A stretch of DNA of 26,393 nt from Syntrophaceae bacterium UBA2251 (lineage in GTDB: Bacteria > Desulfobacterota > Syntrophia > Syntrophales > UBA2251). Both the position numbers and the translations under genes were made by a program. Below, one piece after another: positions 7,416 through 14,950 of this stretch (positions are counted from its first letter, which is position 1; the number at the start of each line of letters is the position of its first letter). The stretch spans positions 1 through 26,393 of the forward strand of contig DDXV01000015.1 in the NCBI GenBank assembly GCA_002347815.1, in the 5' to 3' direction. The notes below the pieces were generated by a model. It saw only the letters and a list, made by a program, of their open reading frames with translations, ran no database searches and was not told the DNA's origin.

Positions 7416-8903
7416 ATGGAGATACGGCTGGCCGGCTACAACCTGGATTGCGACATCATCGATGCGTGCAAAAAGCGCTTTGGCGACCGGGAAGACTGGA
7501 CGCCGGAGACGATCTCCGCCGCCTATGCGCGGATCAGCCGCAGCCCGAAGACGGTGACCGAACTGCGCGCCGACGCGCGCGCGGAGGTGGAGAAGGCCCG
7601 CCGTTCCAACGAAAGCATCGTCTTCGCGATGGGACACAGTTCCGTCGCCGAGCACGCCGTCTTCAACCTCGACTGCCTCGGCGTCTCGCGGCTCCTGGTC
7701 GAGGAGATCGAACGCTTCCGCCTGTGCTCCTACACGGAGAAATCCCAGCGCTACGTCCTCTTCCGGGACGACTTCGTCCTCCCGGAGGAGGTCCGGCGGG
7801 CGGGCCTCGCGGATGCCTTCACGGAGACGATCCGGGCGCAGTACGCCTGCTACCACGCGCTCTACGAAAAGCTGCGGCCGCATGTCTTCGCGCGGCACCC
7901 GGACCTCGCCGCCGAACCGGCCAACCGCGCCCTGCTCGAAGGCTGGGCAAAGGAGGACGCCCGCTACATCATCGCCCTGGCCACCGAAACCCAGCTCGGC
8001 ATGACGGTCAACGCCCGCAACCTGGAGCTGATGCTCCGCCGGCTCGCCGCCCATCCCCTGCTCGAGGCGCAGGCGTGCAGCCGCGAGATGTACGCGTCGA
8101 CCAAGGCCGTCGCCCCGTCGCTCATCCGCTACACCGAACCCACGGCGTACGATACGCGGACCGGGACGGCCCTGCGGGAGGCCTGCGCGGCCTGGCTTGC
8201 CGAACGCGGGGAATCGGACGCCCCGGCCCCGGCCGATCGGGAGACCGGCGTCCCCCCGGTGCGCCTGGTCCACGTCACCCCGGAGGCCGACGACCGGATC
8301 GCCGCCGCGCTCGTGCATGGCGCCTCCGCCCTTTCCCTCGACGCCTGCCGGCGCGCCGTCGCCGCCATGACGCCCGCGGCCAGGGCCGATCTCTTCCGGG
8401 CCGCCTTCCGCCACCTGGCATCCCACGACGCCGTCCGGCGGGAGTTTGAATACGCCGATCTGACATATGAGTTGACGATGAGCGCCTCCTGCTACGCGCA
8501 GTGGAAGCGCCACCGGATGGCCACGATCACCGTCCAGGGTTACGACCCGGCCCTCGGCGTCACGGTCCCGCCGGCGATCCGCGCGGTCGGGATGGAGCAG
8601 GCCTTTCTCGACGTCGTCGGACGGACGGAGGAGACGTACGAAAGGATCCGCCGGGCGGCGCCGGAGGCGGCGCCCTATCTCCTCACGAACGCCCACCGGC
8701 GGCGGGTCCTGACGAAGATCAACGCCCGGGAGCTGTATCATATCGCGCGCCTCCGGGCCGACCGCCACGCCCAGTGGGACATCCGGACGCTGACGGAGGC
8801 CATGCTCGATCTCGCCCGGGAGGCGATGCCCCTCGCCCTGATGCTCGCCGCGGGCAAGGACCGCTTTCCCGAACGGATGTCCAAGGCCTTCGGCAAGCGC
8901 TGA
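7416..8903 (+). CDS. thyX: Flavin-dependent thymidylate synthase, tandem two-domain ThyX
   Basis: ThyX makes dTMP from dUMP using methylenetetrahydrofolate, FAD and NAD(P)H. Usual ThyX proteins have about 210-270 residues; this one has 495 and contains two ThyX-like domains. Domain 1 (1-245) has GHSSVAEHAVF (73-83) and the signature R100-F-R102-x7-S110, so the classic RHR-x7-S has Phe for His. Domain 2 (about 280-480) has R365-H-R367 followed by x7 and Gly375, so it keeps RHR but lacks Ser. It also has the typical C-terminal block 'ARELYHIARLRADRHAQWDI'. GGGAGG lies 11 bases before ATG 7416. It is 20 bases behind the helical-repeat gene. The ThyX fold is clear; whether it still makes dTMP is not shown. 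Confidence 0.85.
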   Translation: MEIRLAGYNLDCDIIDACKKRFGDREDWTPETISAAYARISRSPKTVTELRADARAEVEKARRSNESIVFAMGHSSVAEHAVFNLDCLGVSRLLVEEIERFRLCSYTEKSQRYVLFRDDFVLPEEVRRAGLADAFTETIRAQYACYHALYEKLRPHVFARHPDLAAEPANRALLEGWAKEDARYIIALATETQLGMTVNARNLELMLRRLAAHPLLEAQACSREMYASTKAVAPSLIRYTEPTAYDTRTGTALREACAAWLAERGESDAPAPADRETGVPPVRLVHVTPEADDRIAAALVHGASALSLDACRRAVAAMTPAARADLFRAAFRHLASHDAVRREFEYADLTYELTMSASCYAQWKRHRMATITVQGYDPALGVTVPPAIRAVGMEQAFLDVVGRTEETYERIRRAAPEAAPYLLTNAHRRRVLTKINARELYHIARLRADRHAQWDIRTLTEAMLDLAREAMPLALMLAAGKDRFPERMSKAFGKR

Positions 8904-8935
8904 AGACGCCCGTCCGACAGGCCCGCCAGGAAAGA

Positions 8936-8966
8936 AAGGCCGGATCCCGGCCTTGGCGAAGTCGCC
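8936..8966 (+). other. Two adjacent perfect hairpins between thyX and the M24 gene
   Basis: AAGGCCGG-ATC-CCGGCCTT (8936-8954) is directly followed by GGCGA-AG-TCGCC (8955-8966). There is no T run, so a simple Rho-independent terminator is unlikely. They may be RNA processing or stability elements. Confidence 0.45.
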
Positions 8967-8991
8967 AACGTGAACGATGAGGAGGATGACG

Positions 8992-10164
8992 ATGCCGATC
9001 GAGATCACGCCCGTCACCGCGAAACCCCCGCGCGAGGAACTGGAGCGCCGGATGGCGCGCGTCCGCAAGGCCATGGCGGCGCAGGCGCTGGATTGTTACA
9101 TCTGCGCCAATACCGAGAACGTTTACTACCTCACGAATTTTGCCTACATCCCGTTCGAACGGCCCTTCTTTCTCGTCATCCCGGCGGCGGGCGGGCCCGT
9201 CCTGGTCGCCCCCAAACTGGAAGTCAGCCACGCGGAGGACCGGGTGCTCGTCGATGTCGCCTATCACACCTACGACGAATTCCCCGCCCCGCCGGGCCGA
9301 ACCTTCGTGGACGCCCTGAAGAAACTCGTCCCCGCCGACCGCGTCGTCGGGATCGAATCGTCCCTGAGCCTCGCCCTGAAGGAGGCCATGCCGGGAAAGC
9401 TCCGGGTCCTGGACCTGGTGGACGACCTCCGCATGGTGAAGAGCGCCTATGAAATCGGCCGCATCGCCTACGCCGCCTCCGTCGCGGACTCCGGCCTGAA
9501 GACGGCCCTCGATCTCGCCCGGCCCGGCGTCCAGCAGCTCACGATCTATACGGAAGGGACCAGGGCCATGCTGGGACGCGTCCTCATCGAGATCCCGAAC
9601 CCCAACCTCCTCGTCACGAAGGCGATCTGCGCCGTGTGGCCGAAGGCGCTCTCCGCCCAGCCGCATTCCACGCCGGGCCTGTTCGACGCCTTTACGGCCG
9701 GCGGTCCCAACGTGGTCATCGTGACGATCCAGGCGGACGGCTACTCGGCCGAGGTCGAGCGCACCTTCTTCATGGAGACGGTCCCCGCCGCCGCCCACAA
9801 GCCCTATGCGGCCATGATGGAGGCCCGGGCGCTGGCCTTCGCGCGGATACGGCCGGGCGGTCGCGCCGCCGAGGTGGACGAGGCGGTCCTGGCCCTCATC
9901 AGGAAGCACGGCTACGGCGAAAACATCCTCCACCGGACGGGCCACGGCTTCGGCATCACCGGCCACGAGCCGCCGTGGGTCGCCCTGGGCAGCGACACCG
10001 TGTTCGAGCCGAACATGGTCGTCAGCGTCGAGCCGGGGATCTACCTCCCGGGATTGGGCGGGTTCCGGCACTCCGACACCGTCCTCGTGACGGAGGACGG
10101 GTGCGTCCCCCTGACCGCCTGGCCGGACCGGCTGGAGGATTTGATCCTGCCGGGAAACGCCTAG
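8992..10164 (+). CDS. M24 (pita-bread) family protein, metal ligands degenerate
   Basis: This 390-residue protein has the two-domain layout of Xaa-Pro aminopeptidase/creatinase enzymes: an N-terminal creatinase domain (about 15-145) and a C-terminal pita-bread domain (about 155-385). The key His318 in HRTGHGFGITGHE and Glu347 in VVSVEPGIYLPG are present. Of the usual five metal ligands (Asp, Asp, His, Glu, Glu), the first Asp is missing, the second is Glu254 (GYSAEVERT) and the last Glu is Ser361 (GFRHSDTVLV). That argues against a normal dimetal peptidase; a metal-free hydrolase of the creatinase or ectoine-hydrolase kind is possible. AGGAGG six bases ahead selects ATG 8992 over ATGs at 8977 and 8986. 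Confidence 0.82.
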   Translation: MPIEITPVTAKPPREELERRMARVRKAMAAQALDCYICANTENVYYLTNFAYIPFERPFFLVIPAAGGPVLVAPKLEVSHAEDRVLVDVAYHTYDEFPAPPGRTFVDALKKLVPADRVVGIESSLSLALKEAMPGKLRVLDLVDDLRMVKSAYEIGRIAYAASVADSGLKTALDLARPGVQQLTIYTEGTRAMLGRVLIEIPNPNLLVTKAICAVWPKALSAQPHSTPGLFDAFTAGGPNVVIVTIQADGYSAEVERTFFMETVPAAAHKPYAAMMEARALAFARIRPGGRAAEVDEAVLALIRKHGYGENILHRTGHGFGITGHEPPWVALGSDTVFEPNMVVSVEPGIYLPGLGGFRHSDTVLVTEDGCVPLTAWPDRLEDLILPGNA

Positions 10165-10214
10165 GGCGCGGCCCGCGCGGGAAAAGTTCTCAAGCAACAG
10201 AAAGGAAACGGCAG

Positions 10215-10445
10215 ATGAAAAGAAAAAAAGACCGGGACATCGAGAAGGGCTATCCGACGGCCGCGTTCGTCGCCAAACTCCGCCGGCTGGCCGACGCCCT
10301 GGAGAAGAGCGAGCGATTCGCGATCCAGATCGCGGGGGAGCGCATCTTCGTGCCGTCGGACGCCGTGTACACGATCGAGCACGAGCGCGAGGGCGGCGCG
10401 GAAGAGGTCGAATTCCAGATCACCTGGACCCGCAAGGGCCGCTGA
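10215..10445 (+). CDS. Amphi-Trp domain protein
   Basis: This 76-residue protein has a very basic start (MKRKKDRDIEK), an amphipathic helix (AAFVAKLRRLADALEKSERF) and an alternating strand pattern ending in FQITWTRKGR. Layout and final Trp-containing strand match the small amphi-Trp domain family, whose function is unknown. AAAGGAAACG precedes ATG 10215. It lies 50 bases after the M24 gene in the same direction. It was recognised by pattern only, so the family name is moderately secure. Confidence 0.7.
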   Translation: MKRKKDRDIEKGYPTAAFVAKLRRLADALEKSERFAIQIAGERIFVPSDAVYTIEHEREGGAEEVEFQITWTRKGR

Positions 10446-10467
10446 AAAGGGATTGCGGAAACGGCCG

Positions 10468-10486
10468 CTTCCGGGGAGCCCGGAAG
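10468..10486 (+). terminator. Strong hairpin between amphi-Trp and rubrerythrin genes
   Basis: CTTCCGGG and CCCGGAAG form a perfect 8-base stem with a 3-base loop (GAG), starting 22 bases after the amphi-Trp stop codon. No T run follows, so this may be a weak terminator or a stability hairpin. Confidence 0.45.
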
Positions 10487-10527
10487 GGCCAGTCCTCGTT
10501 CATCCAGAACACGTTTGGAGGTGAGAC

Positions 10528-11046
10528 ATGGTCAAATTGTGGAGATGCGAAATCTGCGGCGATGCTTACATCGGCGAGAAACCCCCGACACACTGTCCCT
10601 TCTGCGGGGCCCATCAGGCGTTCATCAAGGAGGCCCGGGAGGCCGTCGTCACCTTCGAGGTGCCTCTCACGGAAAAAGACAGGGTCAATGCCGAACGCGC
10701 CCTTCAGGTTGAGGTGAGCAACGCGACGTTTTACGCCTGCGCGGCGGAAAAAACGGATGACGCGGAGGGCAAGCTGTTGTTCAAGGCCCTGGGGAAAATC
10801 GAGGCCGAGCATGCGGCCGTCTGGAGAAAAGTCTTGCGTCTTCCCAAGACGCCGGCGGGAAACGAAACCTGCCATACGGAGAACGTCAAGAATCTCAACG
10901 AATCCCATGAGCGGGAAACCAGGGCCATCGCCTTCTATCAAAAGGCTGCCGACGAATCCGATCACGAGAGACTTCGACAGATCTTCGCGGCGCTGGTGGA
11001 AATCGAAACGGACCACCTGCATCTTTCGGAAGCACGGCTGAAATAA
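10528..11046 (+). CDS. Rubrerythrin with N-terminal rubredoxin-like domain
   Basis: This 172-residue protein is likely a cytoplasmic peroxide reductase protecting anaerobic metabolism. The N-terminus has a rubredoxin-type iron knuckle, Cys7-x2-Cys10-x12-Cys23-x2-Cys26. A four-helix ferritin-like domain follows, with a Glu-bearing helix (NAERALQVEVSNATFY), an ExxH pair in KIEAEHAAVW, a third Glu-rich helix (NESHERETRAIAFYQ) and a second ExxH in EIETDHLHL. These are the expected ligands for a non-heme diiron centre. Placing the rubredoxin part first is the 'reverse rubrerythrin' order. TTTGGAGGTGAGAC precedes ATG 10528. Electrons would come from a rubredoxin or NADH-linked reductase not seen here. 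Confidence 0.88.
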   Translation: MVKLWRCEICGDAYIGEKPPTHCPFCGAHQAFIKEAREAVVTFEVPLTEKDRVNAERALQVEVSNATFYACAAEKTDDAEGKLLFKALGKIEAEHAAVWRKVLRLPKTPAGNETCHTENVKNLNESHERETRAIAFYQKAADESDHERLRQIFAALVEIETDHLHLSEARLK

Positions 11047-11085
11047 TCCCGAGGACGTGGCGCGCCTTGCGTGAAAAAGGCCTCC

Positions 11086-11112
11086 GGCATCCGCATGCCT
11101 GTCCGACCGGAC
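11086..11112. terminator. Two small inverted repeats between convergent genes
   Basis: GGCAT-N4-ATGCC (11086-11099) and GTCCG-AC-CGGAC (11101-11112) lie between the ends of the convergent rubrerythrin and MFS genes. They are short and lack T runs; a terminator role rests mainly on position. Confidence 0.25.
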
Positions 11113-11125
11113 CCGTGGAGCGCAT

Positions 11126-12325
11126 TCACGGCTCCCTCACAAACAGCAAGAGCCCGATCGCCGACAGACCGGCCAGGGCCGCGCCGAAGTAGAAGGGGGC
11201 GGCCGGGCTGACGGACTGCCAGAGCCAGCCGGCGATGAGGCTGGCCGGCAGGAGGGTCATGCCGACCACGCCGTTATACACCCCAAAGGCCGTGCCGCGG
11301 TGTTTTTCGGGTACCAGGTCGCAGACCAGCGCCCGGTAGACGCCCTGCGTCATCCCATAATAAAACCCGTAGAAGGCAAAGAGCACCCAGATCATCCAGT
11401 CCCGGCCGGCGGCGGCGAAGCCGAGGTAGACCAGGGCATAGATGATCCAGCCCACGATGATGACCTTCTTCCTGCCCAACCTGTCCGATAAGATCCCTGC
11501 CGGCATGGAAGACAGGGCGTAGACCAGATTGAACATGATCAGCATGATGCTGATGAGCAGCACGCTGTTGCCCAGGTTCTGCGCCCTGAGGACGATAAAC
11601 GCATCGCTGGAATTGCCCAGCGTGAACAGGAACAGGAGGGCCACAAAGACCTTGAATCTTTTATCGAGACCTCTTTTCTCCGCGGACGATGGTGTCGCAT
11701 CGCAGGCCCCGTCCGGCTTCCGGGGAGGCTCCTTGATGAAGATAAAAAAGACGAGGGAGAGAAAGGCCGGAATGATGCCGATGACGATCATCCAGCGGTA
11801 GGTATCGAACTGCAGATTGACGACGTTCCGCTGCGTCAGGAAGACGATCCCCGCCGCCAGCATCAGCCCAAGGGCGGCGCCGGCGGTATCCATGGCCTTG
11901 TGAAAACCATAGGCCTTGCCTCGATTGTCGTCATCCGCCGAGTCGCCGACGAGGGCGTCACGCGGGGCCGCACGGATGCCTTTGCCGACGCGGTCGGCAA
12001 ACCGGATGGCCATGATGGGGCCCCAGGCGCCGGCGAAAAGCATAAAGGGTTTGGACAGGGTGGACAGGGCGTAACCCACGAAGGCGAGGTGTTTCCTGTT
12101 GCCCAGTTTGTCGCTCAGCCAGCCGCTGAGAAGCTTGAGCAGAGAGGCGGTGCTTTCCGCCACACCCTCGATCAGGCCGATGACGACGGTGGCGGCGCCG
12201 ACGACATTGGCCAGGAAAAGGGGCATGAGGGTGAAAATCAGCTCACTGGAGACGTCGGTGAGGAAGCTGATGAGGCCGATAAAGATGATGTTGGGGGAGA
12301 GGCCGAGGCGTCTTTTGCTGCTCAT
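11126..12325 (-). CDS. MFS transporter (12-helix type)
   Basis: This 399-residue inner-membrane protein has about 12 hydrophobic segments. Helix 1 carries FIGLISFLTDVSSELIFTLM, and motif A between helices 2 and 3 is GWLSDKLGNRKHLAF. A second motif-A-like loop, GILSDRLGRKKVII, sits at the matching place in the second half, and a charged loop (KEPPRKPDGACDATPSS) joins the halves. This subfamily, with conserved Asp-Val-Ser-Ser-Glu in helix 1, is common in anaerobic proteobacteria; its substrates are not known to me. ATG 12325 is preceded by AAAGGGAATTTGA. It lies 153 bases after YjbQ in the same direction. Confidence 0.83.
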   Translation of the reverse strand: MSSKRRLGLSPNIIFIGLISFLTDVSSELIFTLMPLFLANVVGAATVVIGLIEGVAESTASLLKLLSGWLSDKLGNRKHLAFVGYALSTLSKPFMLFAGAWGPIMAIRFADRVGKGIRAAPRDALVGDSADDDNRGKAYGFHKAMDTAGAALGLMLAAGIVFLTQRNVVNLQFDTYRWMIVIGIIPAFLSLVFFIFIKEPPRKPDGACDATPSSAEKRGLDKRFKVFVALLFLFTLGNSSDAFIVLRAQNLGNSVLLISIMLIMFNLVYALSSMPAGILSDRLGRKKVIIVGWIIYALVYLGFAAAGRDWMIWVLFAFYGFYYGMTQGVYRALVCDLVPEKHRGTAFGVYNGVVGMTLLPASLIAGWLWQSVSPAAPFYFGAALAGLSAIGLLLFVREP

Positions 12326-12478
12326 TCAAATTCCCTTTTTCCCGTCGACCGTCCTGGGCAGCGAAGCGCGGCAATCGCGACGCGGAGGCCTGGGCGTCAT
12401 CACAGATTCCCGATACATTTCCTGCCGGCGTTCAGGGCTTGCCACGCGCAATCCGCACCTGCCCGGTTTTGGCGGAGA

Positions 12479-12898
12479 TCATTCCCCGATGATCTTGACG
12501 AGCACCCGCTTGCGGCGGCGGCCGTCGAATTCGTCGTAAAAGATCTGCTCCCACGGGCCGAAATCGAGGCGTCCGTTCGTAACGGCGACGACGACCTCAC
12601 GGCCCATGACCTGCCTTTTGAGGTGGGCGTCGCCGTTGTCCTCGCCCGTGCGGTTGTGGCGATAGCGGTTCACCGGCTCGTGCGGCGCGAGCCCCTCCAG
12701 CCACTGCTCGTAATCCTGGTGGAGCCCCGGCTCGTCGTCGTTGATGAAGACCGATGCCGTGATGTGCATCGCGTTGACGAGACAGAGGCCTTCGACGATC
12801 CCGCTCTCCTTCAGGCACGCGGCCACCTCGGGTGTGATGTTCACGAACCCGCGCCTCGCGGGAAGCTGAAACCAGAGTTCCTTGCGGTACGACTTCAT
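12479..12898 (-). CDS. yjbQ: YjbQ/UPF0047 family protein (secondary thiamine-phosphate synthase type)
   Basis: This 139-residue protein covers the whole YjbQ domain. The family core is clear: GLCLVNAMHITASVFINDDE, then YRHNRTGEDNGDAHLKRQVM, and a C-terminal VTNGRLDFGPWEQIFYDEF. Members show weak thiamine-phosphate synthase activity in some studies, but their true role is uncertain. The ATG at 12898 is chosen because GGAGG stands eight bases before it and the upstream frame is low-complexity Arg/Pro sequence. The next upstream gene on this strand is the M50 protein, 212 bases away. Confidence 0.88.
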   Translation of the reverse strand: MKSYRKELWFQLPARRGFVNITPEVAACLKESGIVEGLCLVNAMHITASVFINDDEPGLHQDYEQWLEGLAPHEPVNRYRHNRTGEDNGDAHLKRQVMGREVVVAVTNGRLDFGPWEQIFYDEFDGRRRKRVLVKIIGE

Positions 12899-13046
12899 GG
12901 TCGACGCCTCCAAGACCTGAACAGGCCTGTTGCAACCCGGACTGCATGGGCAAATCGATCGAACGGGCCTCCGGGGACGGCGATTCCGGGCGCGGGCAGC
13001 CCCGGCCGGCACGCCACCGGTCATCCTGCCGAACGCCATTCGTCGT

Positions 13047-13068
13047 CATCCCGCATGGACCCGGGATG
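13047..13068. repeat. REP-like palindrome downstream of the M50 gene
   Basis: CATCCCG (13047-13053) and CGGGATG (13062-13068) are perfect complements around an 8-base loop, set in 'GTCATCCCGC...GGGATGCCCGC'. That resembles the short intergenic palindromes scattered in many proteobacteria ('GTCATTCCCGC...'). Family membership cannot be shown from one window. Confidence 0.4.
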
Positions 13069-13110
13069 CCCGCTTCCTCCGGAATCGCACGGACCATGGC
13101 GCCCCGCGTC

Positions 13111-13734
13111 TCAGGACAGGATAAACCCGATCGGGACCAGGATGAGCCACCGGAAGAAGCGGATGAGCGGGTTCAAGGCCCCCACGAACAGGAGCCCGAT
13201 GATGATGAAGAAGCCGTAGGGCTCCAGCCGCGCCAGGGCGTCGTGCATCCGGTCCGGCAGGAAGCCCATGAGGATCTTCGAACCGTCGAGCGGCGGGATG
13301 GGGATCAGGTTGAAGGCGGCGAGGATGAGGTTGATCTGCGCCAGGTAGGAGAGGAAGATGCCGACCGAGCCCCGCGGCGCGGGCGTGAGCCACTTGAGCA
13401 GCAAGACGGCGAGAAAGGCGAAGATCATGTTGGCGACGATGCCGGCCGACGAGACGAGCACGAGTCCCCGGCGGTAATCGCGGATGTAGCCCAGGTTGAC
13501 CGGCACCGGGCGCGCCCAGCCGAATCCGACGATGAAGAGCATGATCGTACCGATCGGGTCGAGATGGCTCAGGGGGTTCAGGGTCAGCCGCCCCGCGTTT
13601 TTGGCCGTCGGATCGCCCATGCGCAAGGCGACCCAGCCATGGGCCAACTCGTGGACGATGATGGAGTACAGGAGCGGTATCGCCAAAAGGACGAATGTCA
13701 GCGGATCGTCGATGAGCAGTTTGAGCAGCCCCAT
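13111..13734 (-). CDS. Site-2-protease-like M50 metalloprotease, membrane protein
   Basis: This 207-residue protein is a compact M50-family intramembrane protease. The zinc-binding motif HELAH is in a transmembrane helix (YSIIVHELAHGWVALRMGD), and the third ligand motif is NLIPIPPLDGSKIL with its Asp. About five to six hydrophobic segments are present, and there is no PDZ or CBS domain, so it belongs to the small RseP-unlike group of unknown substrate. ATG 13734 is chosen because the first helix starts right after it; upstream in-frame sequence (to 13878) is polar and overlaps a repeat-like hairpin. GGGGGCAAGG gives a modest ribosome site. Confidence 0.87.
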   Translation of the reverse strand: MGLLKLLIDDPLTFVLLAIPLLYSIIVHELAHGWVALRMGDPTAKNAGRLTLNPLSHLDPIGTIMLFIVGFGWARPVPVNLGYIRDYRRGLVLVSSAGIVANMIFAFLAVLLLKWLTPAPRGSVGIFLSYLAQINLILAAFNLIPIPPLDGSKILMGFLPDRMHDALARLEPYGFFIIIGLLFVGALNPLIRFFRWLILVPIGFILS

Positions 13735-14054
13735 GCCTTGCCCCCGGATACGGACAGAAATGTTCAACCCTCGTTGCAGAGGGGGACACCTTACCACACA
13801 AACGGCCGGTGATCCAGCGCCGTTCCCGCCTTTTTCATTCATTTTGGTTTGCCTTCTCCGGCAAAGGCGGGTATGCATAGCCCTCGTGATCGTTTTTTAC
13901 CGCCTGCCGGGCGCACTCTGACCGGGAAGGACGGAACGGCAGCCCGGCCTTTACGTCCGTCCCGAGGCCGATGCGCCGGATCCCGCCCGTTCCCGAAACA
14001 CCGCCGGGACGGGGGACGTGTCTGCCGCGGGCGCCTGGATGAGAGGAGAAGGGG
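13735..14054. other. Divergent intergenic region upstream of M50 and methyltransferase genes
   Basis: This 320-base spacer lies between the divergent starts. It contains the REP-like hairpin at 13848-13865. No convincing -35/-10 pair was found on either strand, and no gene was recognised. Confidence 0.5.
13848..13865. repeat. REP-like hairpin in the divergent spacer
   Basis: TTTGCC-TTCTCC-GGCAAA is a perfect 6-base stem with a 6-base loop, followed by GGCGGGTATGCATAG. Read on the minus strand it translates as 'IPAFAGEGKPK'. This is the familiar spurious peptide of a dispersed intergenic repeat ('IPAFAGM..') in proteobacterial genomes, so it is probably a member of such a family. Confidence 0.45.
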
Positions 14055-14657
14055 ATGTCGCCAGAAGCGCGGCGAAGCGTGATCGAACGGGTGACCGGGC
14101 AGAAAGTCGTCTGCCCCTGGTGGCTGTGCTACACCTTCGACAACCCCCTGCGCCGGCTCATCCACCCTGCGGACCGCGTCGTGGGTCCCTACGTGCGCCC
14201 CGGGGATCGGGTGATCGACATCGGCCCGGGCATGGGCCACTTCACCCTGCCCCTGGCCGAACGCGTCGGCCCGACGGGATGCGTCACGGCGATCGATATC
14301 CAGGAGAAGATGCTCTCGACGTTGATGGCGCGGGCGCGCAAGCGGGGCGTCCCGGACGTCATCCGGACCCATCTGGCGAGTCCGACATCCCTGGGGAGCC
14401 ATGAACCGGTGGACTTCATCCTGGCCTTCTGGATGCTCCACGAGGTTCCCGATCAGGGGGCGTTTCTTTCCGAAATCCGGACGTTGCTGAAATCAACGGG
14501 CGCGTTCCTGCTGGTCGAACCGAAGTTCCACGTTCCCCGCTCGAACTTCCTGCACACGTTGCAGACGGCGCAGAACGGGGGGTGGGTCATCCGGGAAGAA
14601 CCCCGCATCCGGATGAGCCACAGCGCCCTGCTGGTCCCGGGAGAAAGCGGCCGCTGA
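14055..14657 (+). CDS. Class I SAM-dependent methyltransferase
   Basis: This 200-residue Rossmann-fold methyltransferase has motif I at VIDIGPGMGHFTLPLA (about 53-68), the acidic residue closing strand 2 in VTAIDIQEKML, and a motif near 'VDFILAFWMLHEV' that matches the strand-4 region. The layout is like UbiE/MenG-type enzymes (methyltransferase type 11), but the substrate cannot be read from the sequence. A conserved-looking N-terminus, VVCPWWLCYTFDNPLRRLIH, is a subfamily mark seen in anaerobic proteobacteria. AGGAGAAGG precedes ATG 14055. It stands alone between divergent and downstream neighbours, with 293 bases before tolC. Confidence 0.83.
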   Translation: MSPEARRSVIERVTGQKVVCPWWLCYTFDNPLRRLIHPADRVVGPYVRPGDRVIDIGPGMGHFTLPLAERVGPTGCVTAIDIQEKMLSTLMARARKRGVPDVIRTHLASPTSLGSHEPVDFILAFWMLHEVPDQGAFLSEIRTLLKSTGAFLLVEPKFHVPRSNFLHTLQTAQNGGWVIREEPRIRMSHSALLVPGESGR

Positions 14658-14950
14658 CCGGGACGGCCGGCAAGTAAAAGGGGTGGAAGGGCCGCTTGTA
14701 CGGATAAGAATGATTCAGCCAGATCCTTTGCCCGCCTAGTTATTATCCACCCCCCGCCACGCGGGCGGGCATCGGGGGGGGATCGCGGGGATCCGCCTCA
14801 GACCGGCTGCCATTTTTACGGATGTCCAAAAAGCGGAGATCCTTCCCCGGTTCTCCCCGGCTTCCGCGCACGGATGACGATGGCGTCGTGTCGCGAACGG
14901 ACCGGATGGCATGATGATTGCTGTGAATCCCGGCGGAAAGGATCTGCAAA

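Noticed and set aside
7092..9074. 660-codon minus-strand frame opposite thyX
   Set aside because: Low-complexity Arg/Gly/Asp-rich antisense of a high-GC gene; no domain, while the plus strand encodes clear ThyX domains.
11900..13219. Long plus-strand frame across the MFS and YjbQ genes
   Set aside because: No recognisable motif; both minus-strand genes beneath have strong family signatures and ribosome sites.
14683..14754. GGGGTGG and CCACCCC about 60 bases apart, with GGATAA/TTATCC inside
   Set aside because: The arms are short and compete for the same bases; no known leader or riboswitch pattern follows.
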